A stretch of DNA of 64,000 nucleotides from positions 124,001-188,000 of the forward strand of contig NZ_JAAXPS010000003.1 of assembly GCF_012396555.1 (NCBI RefSeq). Reading direction: 5' to 3'. Positions 1 through 7,236 of this stretch are shown piece after piece (the stretch's first letter is position 1; each line of letters opens with the position of its first letter). The translations under genes and the position numbers were made by a program. Under the pieces are notes generated by a model. That model saw only the letters and a list, made by a program, of their open reading frames with translations, searched no databases and was not told where the DNA came from. The stretch is from Facklamia miroungae (lineage in GTDB: Bacteria > Bacillota > Bacilli > Lactobacillales > Aerococcaceae).

Positions 1-1
1 T

Positions 2-310
2 GGGTACTTGATTGCTTATGATGTAGATGGTAAATATAACTTCTGGTCAACTTTCACAAAAAGTCTTAGTATTGGTAAACGCCACTTTGGTCGTATTGTA
101 AAAACTATATTTGTGAGATTTATTATAGTTTTAGTGCTTATAATTTTACCTCTATTATCAATCTTCTTCACATCCGACGGACTAGGTCCACTCGTTGCTG
201 GTGGTTTAACTGGATTATTGGCTCTTCTTGCTTTTATTTTTTGGATCGGACCACTAGTCGAAGTTTACTTAATTAACACTTTGAATAAAATTTTTGAATT
301 GGAATATTAA
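2..310 (+). CDS. Membrane protein, C-terminal part (5' end outside window)
   Basis: The reading frame is open from the first bases of the window, so the gene is cut at its 5' end and only about 102 C-terminal residues are visible. Two hydrophobic segments lie at about residues 38-60 and 62-82. The stretch around YDVDGKYNFW and SLSIGKRHF matches the corresponding part of the complete membrane protein at 908-1750 (YDIEGNYNFL, GLSIGLRHF), so the two are paralogues. A start at the TTG at position 8 would split the conserved block and is unlikely. Function is unknown. Confidence 0.7.
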   Translation, partial: GYLIAYDVDGKYNFWSTFTKSLSIGKRHFGRIVKTIFVRFIIVLVLIILPLLSIFFTSDGLGPLVAGGLTGLLALLAFIFWIGPLVEVYLINTLNKIFELEY

Positions 311-335
311 GTGAAAAAGCTTAAGGAGACTAATG

Positions 336-785
336 ATGAATGTTGACACCATTATGGATATATTGCAAAATGACATGAAAGTAGCTGTATTAGCTACGGT
401 TGATTGCCAAAACAAACCCCATGCCCGTCATGTACATGTGGGGCTTGCAAATGATAAAGGGGTTTTTTTCATGACCAATCCAAAGACAAACCTCTACCAA
501 CAGCTTCAAGATAATCAATACGTTGCAGTGACTGCAATGAAGGAAGAAGATTATTTGATACAGGTGATTCGAGTAGAAGGCAAGGTTAGAGAATTAGGTA
601 AGGAAAAATTGGTTGAAATATTAGGAAGTAATCCTTATGTCGAAATGGTCTATCCCGACCAAGCGGACCGAGAAGGCGCCCAAGTGTTTCAAATCTTTGA
701 AGGCCAAGGCTTTTATCACTCTCTAACTCAAGGCCATAAGTATGAGTTTGAGATTGGCGGCAATGTAGCTACCATTAATAATTAA
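336..785 (+). CDS. Pyridoxamine 5'-phosphate oxidase-like flavin-binding split-barrel protein
   Basis: A 149-residue protein with the pattern of small PNPOx-like split-barrel proteins: an N-terminal helix, then a strand with VAVLATVDCQNKPHARHV, a FFMTNPKTNLYQQL segment, and a C-terminal strand pair. Members bind FMN, haem or F420; the substrate cannot be told from sequence. Two adjacent ATGs exist at 333 and 336. AAGGAG at 323-328 leaves only 4 bases before the first and 7 before the second, so 336 is preferred. It lies between two paralogous membrane proteins and is closed by a strong terminator. It is unlikely to be the true vitamin B6 enzyme, which is longer (about 210 residues). Confidence 0.75.
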   Translation: MNVDTIMDILQNDMKVAVLATVDCQNKPHARHVHVGLANDKGVFFMTNPKTNLYQQLQDNQYVAVTAMKEEDYLIQVIRVEGKVRELGKEKLVEILGSNPYVEMVYPDQADREGAQVFQIFEGQGFYHSLTQGHKYEFEIGGNVATINN

Positions 786-803
786 TAAAATGAAAAATTT
801 TCA

Positions 804-845
804 CCCTTTATAAATGTCCTACCGTTTATAAAGGGCTGATTTTTA
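804..845 (+). terminator. Intrinsic terminator after PNPOx-like gene
   Basis: A perfect 11-bp inverted repeat, CCCTTTATAAA at 804-814 and its complement at 825-835, with a 10-base loop, is followed by a short T-run at 840-844. Confidence 0.8.
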
Positions 846-907
846 GCTATTTAGAATACTCGCACTTATGAAGTTGGTGGTATGACAGGAAAGTTAGGAG
901 GAACAAG

Positions 908-1750
908 ATGTTCAAGGAAGCCTTAAAAAAGTTTCATAAAAATTATGGATATTATTTAGCTGTTTTCCTTATTCCGGTATTTGGTTTCTTTTTAATGAAT
1001 CGTCTTTTAAATTTAGTTGGAGCTACAAGAATAAATTTTTTTTCGATTATTAATCAACCCATTGTTTTTTTTAATAAAATAGCTCTTGATAAATTAATTG
1101 ATTCAGTGACTAATCAGATTATAGGAATAAATGGATTATTAACATTGATTTCAACTCTGTTCATTGCCTATTTATTTATAATGCTTCTGCGATCTATTTT
1201 TTTGAAATTAAACTTTCCCGCTACACGAATCATGGAATCTGCCTATTTTAAAAGCTCTCCTAAACAAGCAATCTTACTGCCGTTAAAATTATTTTTTACG
1301 CAATTTAGTATTTTTTTAGCAAGCAGTCTACTGTGGACCGGCTTAAACTTTATAATCTCGCAATTATTCGCAAGGAATTCCTTTGCTTCTTTCTTTGTTA
1401 TGGTTGGGGTAATCGTTTTAACTATTATCACAGTACCTATTGCCTTCTTGGTAGCCTATGATATAGAAGGAAATTACAATTTCTTGACAACCATCACTAA
1501 GGGGCTTTCAATAGGATTACGTCATTTCTGGCAAATTGCCAAAACGATTCTGGCTCAGTTCTTGATAGTTGCCTTGATCACTTTTGTTTTTGTGTGTATT
1601 GGAATAATACTTGTTGCTTTATTTCACTCACAAACTTTAATCGAAATTTATATAGCATTTGGGATTGGGTTTGCCGTTTTCTGGACGTTTCCGTTTTGTA
1701 TCATTTACATGGCTGAAACTATGAACAAACTATTTGAAAAGGAGTACTAA
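908..1750 (+). CDS. Polytopic membrane protein, paralogue of the gene at the window start
   Basis: A 280-residue protein with about six hydrophobic segments (roughly residues 18-38, 80-100, 135-160, 165-185, 210-235 and 240-262). No catalytic motif is visible. Its C-terminal third (from YDIEGNYNFL) repeats the truncated protein at the window start, so this locus holds a membrane-protein pair separated by the PNPOx-like gene. The start is supported by AGGAGG at 896-901, six bases before the ATG. Bases before it are empty apart from the preceding terminator. The family was not recognised; a transport or stress function would be a guess. Confidence 0.7.
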   Translation: MFKEALKKFHKNYGYYLAVFLIPVFGFFLMNRLLNLVGATRINFFSIINQPIVFFNKIALDKLIDSVTNQIIGINGLLTLISTLFIAYLFIMLLRSIFLKLNFPATRIMESAYFKSSPKQAILLPLKLFFTQFSIFLASSLLWTGLNFIISQLFARNSFASFFVMVGVIVLTIITVPIAFLVAYDIEGNYNFLTTITKGLSIGLRHFWQIAKTILAQFLIVALITFVFVCIGIILVALFHSQTLIEIYIAFGIGFAVFWTFPFCIIYMAETMNKLFEKEY

Positions 1751-1764
1751 GATTAGTTAAAATC

Positions 1765-1801
1765 AAAAAACCATTCATCATTAACGATGAATGGTTTTTT
1801 G
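1765..1801. terminator. Bidirectional terminator between convergent genes
   Basis: The 9-bp perfect stem CCATTCATC (1771-1779) / GATGAATGG (1786-1794) has a 6-base loop. An A-run lies on the left and a T-run on the right, so it can end transcription of the membrane protein (+) and of the PadR-partner gene (-). Confidence 0.85.
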
Positions 1802-1814
1802 TGTTAGCTGAAAG

Positions 1815-2792
1815 TTACTCTTCCTTTATACCAAATATATTTCTCACAATCTCTTCAATGATACCCCCAATGATAAAAATAATCCATGAGGTTGCCCAAG
1901 TCGAAGTCATAAAAGACCATATAAAATAAATGGCAGAGACAATTGGCCAATAGATATCATCAATCAGTTTATTGATTCGTTTATGACGTTCTTTTTCTTG
2001 GATTTCTTTTTGATCAGCTTGTGCAGAAAGTCCAGCTTCTAATATCTTTTTATACATAGATAAATTTCCGCCAAAATAGATAAAAAGGAAGACTGCGCTA
2101 GCTACACAAACTAAGAGTCCTGAAATCGTTAAATCAACTAAACCAGAAGCAACATTCATATTGTCAACAATTATGATTGGGATAATAGGAATGAGAATTA
2201 AGGCAATTCCGCTAATGATAGCATAGGTATTTGCCTTTTCTTGTTGTTTCAGTTGGTTTTGAAGATCTTTTTCTATTTTTTTTGACAGACTATAATCTCC
2301 TTTGGCTACATTATCTGGTTTGTCATTAAACTGACTGGCCATTATATAAAACCCTATAGCAATGACTATAGAGATAATAATGACACTAGTACCAATATTA
2401 TCTCCAACGGTACTGTCCTCGCCTAGGATGGCTTGCATGGTCATAAAGACTGAAGTAGAAGCGATCATCAAAAAAGTTCCTAAGGCAGTCAGTAAGGTTG
2501 ATTTAATATTATTGGTAATATAGTCATTTAAATCCTTCTCATTTAAGAGGGGATAGTAGGTAGTTTGTTGAGTCTCACGGGTTTGAAGGTGGTAAGCTTG
2601 AATTATTTCGTCGATATTGCCAAATTCTGTAATGACTTTACCGATTGCTTCGTGTTCACTTAAGCCAGAAGCGCGTAAGTCGTGATATTTATCTTCCATA
2701 TTTTGCAGAATTTCTTCTTTGAGTCGAAGTGTTTCATCTGTCGATTCTACCTTACTAAACATTGAGTCAAGATAACTTTTGATAACTTCCAT
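1815..2792 (-). CDS. PadR-partner membrane protein with N-terminal HAAS/permease-prefix-like domain
   Basis: About 325 residues. The first 75 residues form a soluble helical domain (pattern LDSMFSKVESTDETLRLKEE ... GLSEHEAIGKVITEFG) of the type placed before DUF1700 and other permease-like proteins encoded beside PadR regulators. About six transmembrane segments follow. The start chosen is the ATG at 2792: AAAGGAG (2800-2806 on the minus strand) sits seven bases upstream, whereas the longer frame to 2843 would run back into padR. It lies 2 bp downstream of padR, so the pair is an operon. Such pairs usually act in envelope or antimicrobial-stress responses (family knowledge). The exact role is not known. 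Confidence 0.75.
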   Translation of the reverse strand: MEVIKSYLDSMFSKVESTDETLRLKEEILQNMEDKYHDLRASGLSEHEAIGKVITEFGNIDEIIQAYHLQTRETQQTTYYPLLNEKDLNDYITNNIKSTLLTALGTFLMIASTSVFMTMQAILGEDSTVGDNIGTSVIIISIVIAIGFYIMASQFNDKPDNVAKGDYSLSKKIEKDLQNQLKQQEKANTYAIISGIALILIPIIPIIIVDNMNVASGLVDLTISGLLVCVASAVFLFIYFGGNLSMYKKILEAGLSAQADQKEIQEKERHKRINKLIDDIYWPIVSAIYFIWSFMTSTWATSWIIFIIGGIIEEIVRNIFGIKEE

Positions 2793-2794
2793 GG

Positions 2795-3121
2795 TTAAAC
2801 TCCTTTGATAATATTTTCGACGATTTGTTTGACCAGTTTCCATTCTTTTACTTTTTCTTGCAAAACTTTCTTTCCAAGAGCGGTTAAACGGTAGTACGTT
2901 CTTTGGCGACCATTCGTTTTGATACCTGGGTAATCTTCAATGAGTCCTTCCTTTTTTAACCGATTAAAAACAGAGTAAAGAGTTGTTTCTTTCATAATAT
3001 ATTCTTGCTGAGATAAAAGTGAGATTTGTTTGCCTATTTCGTAGCCATAGGAGTCACCTTTGTTAAGAATGGCTAATACGAAAAGATCGTTATATCCGCG
3101 GAATACATCACTATTGGACAA
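2795..3121 (-). CDS. PadR-family transcriptional regulator
   Basis: A 108-residue winged-helix protein of the short PadR subfamily. It has the helix-turn-helix region FVLAILNKGDSYGYEIGKQI, then TTLYSVFNRLKKEGLIEDY and the wing RQRTYYRLTALGKKVL, with a short C-terminal dimerisation helix. The start codon is TTG at 3121, supported by GAGGTGG four bases upstream; no in-frame ATG would keep the first helix. It is cotranscribed with the membrane protein at 1815-2792. PadR proteins of this type commonly repress their own operon, and two dyads in the upstream region (3142-3160 and 3211-3226) are candidate operators. Confidence 0.9.
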   Translation of the reverse strand: MSNSDVFRGYNDLFVLAILNKGDSYGYEIGKQISLLSQQEYIMKETTLYSVFNRLKKEGLIEDYPGIKTNGRQRTYYRLTALGKKVLQEKVKEWKLVKQIVENIIKGV

Positions 3122-3141
3122 TTAACCACCTCTTTCTTTTT

Positions 3142-3160
3142 TACTACATCAGATGAAGTA
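3142..3160. promoter_or_regulatory. Candidate PadR operator (interrupted dyad)
   Basis: TACTACATC and GATGAAGTA are separated by one base, with 8 of 9 positions complementary. It lies 21-39 bp upstream of the padR TTG start, just downstream of a possible TATAAG -10 on the minus strand. This fits autorepression; the assignment is inference. Confidence 0.4.
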
Positions 3161-3210
3161 CTTATAGTTTAAGCCAATTACTACGACAGGTAAAGTAGTT
3201 TTTGGTAAAA

Positions 3211-3226
3211 TCAGACTATAGTCTGA
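3211..3226. promoter_or_regulatory. Perfect 16-bp palindrome upstream of padR
   Basis: TCAGACTATAGTCTGA reads the same on both strands and lies about 90 bp upstream of padR. It may be a regulator binding site. Nine bases of it (TCAGACTAT) recur at 9423-9431, ahead of the sensor-kinase operon. Confidence 0.4.
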
Positions 3227-3251
3227 GAAAAAAATACATTGACCATATAAC

Positions 3252-3283
3252 AAAAGCGTTCAGATAAGAATCTGAACGCTTTT
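3252..3283 (-). terminator. Terminator of the purC-like gene
   Basis: A perfect 14-bp inverted repeat (3252-3265 / 3270-3283) with loop AAGA. Its outer arm is T-rich on the minus strand and continues as GTTATAT. It lies 36 bp beyond the purC stop. Confidence 0.8.
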
Positions 3284-3318
3284 GAAGATCAAATTTATTA
3301 TTTAGAATCGGGAATGAA

Positions 3319-4005
3319 TTAGTTTTTAAAAAGTAATTCGTGCAATTTCAAGGGTTCGATGTATTGGCCATCTTTATAAACACGCATATTACCACCAGAA
3401 ATTTCATCAATCAAGACAACTTCATCGCTATCTTTCAAGGTACCAAACTCAAATTTAATATCATAAAGATCGAGCCCATGAGCTTTTAATTCATCAGAGA
3501 CAATCGTTGTTATTTGACGGGTTAATTCAATAGTACGATCAACTTGTTCAGCTGACAAGATGTTAAGAACAACGAGTCCTTCTTTGGTAATTGGTGGATC
3601 TTGACGGTCGTCGTCTTTAATTGTGAATTCTACATATTGAGGGAGATCGCTTGCTTCTTCGATATAATCACCATAACGGCGGAAGAAAGATCCGACAGCT
3701 TTTTGACGGCAAATAACTTCTAGACCTTTTCCGAATACTTTAGCAGGTTTGACCTCCATTGTTTGTTCATCAAGGTTAGCGTTGACAAAGTGTGTTGAGA
3801 TTCCAGCTTGATGGATTTTCTCAAAGAAAAATTGAGACAATTCTAAACCTGCCCGGCCAACACCTTCAATCGAAAGGCCCACAGAGTTAGCACCAGGATC
3901 GAAGACTCCATTTTCTCCGGTGACGTCATCTTTAAATTTCAAGAGATAATTTCCATTCTCTAAGGAATATACATCCTTTGTTTTGCCTTTGTAAACTAAT
4001 TGCAT
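3319..4005 (-). CDS. purC: Phosphoribosylaminoimidazole-succinocarboxamide (SAICAR) synthase family protein
   Basis: A 228-residue protein close to the usual length of bacterial PurC. It has the N-terminal YKGKTKDVY strand-turn, the core [30 protein letters not shown] and LYDIKFEFG. True PurC ligates aspartate to CAIR in purine synthesis. Here the usual active-site segment DEISPDTCR is replaced by DEISGGNMR, and no other purine gene is in the window. It stands alone with its own extended -10 (minus-strand TGCTAGAAT at 4038-4046) and terminator. It could be a divergent PurC or an amide-forming paralogue with another substrate. Start: AAAGGGTG upstream of the ATG at 4005. Confidence 0.8.
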   Translation of the reverse strand: MQLVYKGKTKDVYSLENGNYLLKFKDDVTGENGVFDPGANSVGLSIEGVGRAGLELSQFFFEKIHQAGISTHFVNANLDEQTMEVKPAKVFGKGLEVICRQKAVGSFFRRYGDYIEEASDLPQYVEFTIKDDDRQDPPITKEGLVVLNILSAEQVDRTIELTRQITTIVSDELKAHGLDLYDIKFEFGTLKDSDEVVLIDEISGGNMRVYKDGQYIEPLKLHELLFKN

Positions 4006-4037
4006 TTTTCAACACCCTTTCTTAATAGCATAAATTG

Positions 4038-4046
4038 ATTCTAGCA
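4038..4046 (-). promoter_or_regulatory. Extended -10 of the purC-like gene
   Basis: Minus-strand TGCTAGAAT lies about 35 bp before the start codon. No good -35 is visible, as is common with extended -10 promoters. Confidence 0.45.
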
Positions 4047-4118
4047 TACCCTCAATCACAGGAGTAGAAAAAGTTAGATGAATAAGAAGAAATCGAGCCA
4101 AACGTTCGGAAAAATATA

Positions 4119-4132
4119 CGAACAAATTTTCT
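4119..4132. promoter_or_regulatory. Candidate LexA (SOS) box upstream of uvrA
   Basis: CGAACAAATTTTCT matches 11 of 14 positions of the Firmicute LexA consensus CGAACATATGTTCG. It overlaps the expected -35 region of the uvrA promoter. uvrA is an SOS gene in related bacteria. The right half-site is imperfect. Confidence 0.45.
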
Positions 4133-4159
4133 GGTTTGCAATCAAACCTGTGTTATAAT
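4132..4159 (+). promoter_or_regulatory. uvrA promoter
   Basis: A perfect TATAAT at 4154-4159 lies 32 bp ahead of the start codon. The -35 (TGGTTT, 4132-4137) is weak. Confidence 0.6.
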
Positions 4160-4191
4160 AGGGTGAATGGATATGGAAGAGAGGGATCATT

Positions 4192-7038
4192 TTGAGTAAA
4201 GATAAAATTACGATTAAGGGAGCAAGAACCCATAATTTAAAAAATATAGATATTGAAATACCACGTGATCAGCTAGTTGTAGTTACCGGGTTATCTGGTT
4301 CAGGTAAGTCGTCTTTGGCCTTTGACACCTTGTATGCGGAAGGGCAAAGACGTTATGTTGAAAGCTTATCGGCTTATGCCCGCCAATTTTTGGGACAAAT
4401 GGATAAACCAGAAGTTGATTCAATTGAAGGGTTAAGTCCAGCGATTTCAATCGATCAAAAAACAACGAGTAAAAATCCTCGATCCACTGTGGGAACAGCT
4501 ACCGAAATAAATGATTTTTTACGTCTGCTTTATGCGAGAGTGGGTGTGCCTTATTGTCCCCGACACAATTTACCGATCGTTAAACAATCGGTCGAACAAA
4601 TGGTTGATCGTTTATTAGAATTGCCTGAGCGTACTAGAATACAAATACTTTCCCCACTGGTACGCAATCAAAAAGGTCAGCATAAGAAAGTGATAGAACA
4701 AGTAGCAAAAGAAGGTTATGCTCGCGTGAGAGTAGATGGTGAAGTTTATGATTTGGCGGAGGTTCCCGAGCTTTCCCAAAAGGTCAGTCACACTATTGAA
4801 ATTGTTGTCGATCGGATTGTTATAAAAGAGGGTATTCGTTCGCGTCTTTATGATTCGGTGGAGACAGCAGTCAAAGCTTCAAAAGGTTATTTAGTCGTCG
4901 ATGTTATTGATGGGGAGTCATTATATTTTAATGAACATTACTCCTGTCCTTATTGTGACTTTTCTATTGACGAATTAGAACCAAGGCTCTTTTCTTTCAA
5001 CGCCCCATTCGGTTCGTGTCCAGCCTGTGACGGTTTAGGATCTCGCTTGACCCCCGATGAAGACTTGATTATTCCAGATCCCAGTCTAACCTTAAGTGAA
5101 GGAGCTTTCTTACCTTGGGGTAAAGAAGGATCAGGATATTATGCTTCAATGCTCGAACAATTTGCTAAAGCCTATGGGATTCCTATGAATGTTCCCTATG
5201 AACAATTAACTAAAGACCAACAAGAAGTGCTAAAATACGGTCAGTCTAATTTTCAATTTAAATTTACTTTCGAGCCCATGCATGGTGGTAAGAAGCGAAC
5301 AGTTGACCAAACATTTGAAGGTGTTTTTAATAATGTTGAACGGCGTTATAATCAAACAGCTTCTGATTATATGCGGGATGTTTTGCGAAATTATATGCAA
5401 GAATTAGAGTGCCCGACTTGCAAAGGGCAACGTTTGAACGAAAAAGCCTTGAGTGTAAAAGTGGCTGAAAAAAACATTGCAGAAGTCACAGAGCTTTCGA
5501 TTGATTTAGCTAAGAAGCACTTCGAGAGTCTAACATTTAATGAACATGATCAAATGATTGCACAACCAATTATGAAAGAAATTATCGATCGCTTGAATTT
5601 TTTAAATAATGTAGGACTTGACTATTTAACGCTCGATCGTATTGCCGGTTCTTTATCTGGTGGTGAGGCACAGCGTATTCGCTTGGCTACCCAGATAGGA
5701 TCTCGTCTGAGTGGGGTGCTCTATATTCTGGATGAGCCATCAATTGGTTTGCATCAAAGAGATAATGACCGTTTGATTCATTCCTTAATGGAAATGCGCG
5801 ATTTAGGCAACACTTTAATTGTGGTGGAACATGATGAAGAAACCATGTTGGCAGCCGATTACTTAATCGACATTGGACCTGGAGCAGGTGACCAAGGTGG
5901 ACAAATTGTTGCAGCGGGAACCCCTGAAGAAGTCATGAATAATTCTCAATCGTTGACTGGTAAATATCTAAGGGGACAAAAGGGGATAGCGATACCTAAA
6001 GAACGAAGACAAGAAGATTTAGGCTGGATTGAAGTCAAAGGGGCGAGTGAGAATAATTTAAAAAATATTGATATTTCTTTTCCGATTGGACGTTTGACTT
6101 GTGTTACGGGCGTTTCAGGTTCAGGTAAGTCCTCTTTAGTGAATCGTATCTTGAAAATAGCTTTAGCCAAACGATTAACTTCAACTCAAGAAAGACCCGG
6201 CAAATTCAAATCGATCAGTGGATATGAGCAGTTGGAAAAAGTGATTGAAATTGATCAAAGTCCAATCGGGCGAACACCAAGGTCCAATCCGGCTACTTAC
6301 ACCTCTGTTTTTGATGACATAAGGGATTTATTTGCCAATACTAATGATGCGAAAATACGCGGTTATAATAAAGGTAGATTTTCTTTTAATGTCAAAGGAG
6401 GCCGCTGTGAATCGTGTGGGGGTGCAGGAATAAAGAAAATTGAAATGCACTTTTTACCGGATGTCTATGTTCCGTGTGATGTTTGTCATGGGGCTCGCTA
6501 TAATTCAGAAACACTGGAGATTAAATTTAAAGGTAAATCCATCAGTGATGTTTTGAATATGACAGTTGATGAAGCGGTTGAATTTTTTAATGCACATCCG
6601 AAAATAGCGCGAAAAATGAAAACTCTACAAGATGTCGGCCTCGGTTATATTCAGCTAGGACAATCTGCAACCACCTTATCGGGCGGGGAGGCTCAACGGA
6701 TGAAATTAGCTGCGGAACTCCACCGTGTTTCAAACGGCAAAACCCTCTATATTCTGGATGAGCCGACAACAGGTCTACATGTGCATGATATAGTTAAATT
6801 GATGGATGTTATTAACCGTTTAGTGGATGCTGGAAATACCGTCGTAATTATTGAACATAATTTAGATGTGATAAAAACCGCTGATTATATTATTGATATG
6901 GGACCGGAAGGAGGAAGTCATGGGGGACAGGTAGTTGCAACGGGAACCCCTGAAGAAGTGGCTAAGAAACGTAACAGTCATACAGGTCAATTTTTGAAAG
7001 CCATTTTAAAGCGTGATAAGAATAAAAAATTTCAATAA
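4192..7038 (+). CDS. uvrA: UvrABC excinuclease subunit A (DNA damage recognition ATPase)
   Basis: A 948-residue UvrA, full length. It has two ABC cassettes: Walker A GLSGSGKSS at residue 33 and GVSGSGKSS at 640, and signatures LSGGEAQR at 488 and 829. Two zinc modules use C252/C255/C276/C279 and C739/C742/C762/C765. The dimer scans DNA and loads UvrB at lesions in nucleotide excision repair. Translation starts at TTG 4192 behind a purine-rich GAGAGG site. uvrB, often the upstream neighbour, is not in the window: uvrA is monocistronic here, with its own promoter, a possible LexA box and a terminator. Confidence 0.98.
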   Translation: MSKDKITIKGARTHNLKNIDIEIPRDQLVVVTGLSGSGKSSLAFDTLYAEGQRRYVESLSAYARQFLGQMDKPEVDSIEGLSPAISIDQKTTSKNPRSTVGTATEINDFLRLLYARVGVPYCPRHNLPIVKQSVEQMVDRLLELPERTRIQILSPLVRNQKGQHKKVIEQVAKEGYARVRVDGEVYDLAEVPELSQKVSHTIEIVVDRIVIKEGIRSRLYDSVETAVKASKGYLVVDVIDGESLYFNEHYSCPYCDFSIDELEPRLFSFNAPFGSCPACDGLGSRLTPDEDLIIPDPSLTLSEGAFLPWGKEGSGYYASMLEQFAKAYGIPMNVPYEQLTKDQQEVLKYGQSNFQFKFTFEPMHGGKKRTVDQTFEGVFNNVERRYNQTASDYMRDVLRNYMQELECPTCKGQRLNEKALSVKVAEKNIAEVTELSIDLAKKHFESLTFNEHDQMIAQPIMKEIIDRLNFLNNVGLDYLTLDRIAGSLSGGEAQRIRLATQIGSRLSGVLYILDEPSIGLHQRDNDRLIHSLMEMRDLGNTLIVVEHDEETMLAADYLIDIGPGAGDQGGQIVAAGTPEEVMNNSQSLTGKYLRGQKGIAIPKERRQEDLGWIEVKGASENNLKNIDISFPIGRLTCVTGVSGSGKSSLVNRILKIALAKRLTSTQERPGKFKSISGYEQLEKVIEIDQSPIGRTPRSNPATYTSVFDDIRDLFANTNDAKIRGYNKGRFSFNVKGGRCESCGGAGIKKIEMHFLPDVYVPCDVCHGARYNSETLEIKFKGKSISDVLNMTVDEAVEFFNAHPKIARKMKTLQDVGLGYIQLGQSATTLSGGEAQRMKLAAELHRVSNGKTLYILDEPTTGLHVHDIVKLMDVINRLVDAGNTVVIIEHNLDVIKTADYIIDMGPEGGSHGGQVVATGTPEEVAKKRNSHTGQFLKAILKRDKNKKFQ

Positions 7039-7043
7039 TAAAG

Positions 7044-7085
7044 AGCATGGGCTGGAAATTAAGTCTTCCGGCCTATGCTTTTCTT
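7044..7085 (+). terminator. uvrA terminator
   Basis: A GC-rich stem of about 13 bp (7045-7057 with 7066-7078, two G-U pairs) is followed by TTTTCTTTC. Confidence 0.8.
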
Positions 7086-7236
7086 TCTGTGGTTAGGTAG
7101 TATGAGATTAGAAATCAAAAAAGGGATTTCTTTATGATACAAATATCAGCCTAGGGACCTATGATAAACTAGCTAATTCCAAGCATAATGATAAGTGAAG
7201 ATGAAAGATGGATCAGTATAAATTAGGAGGATCACT

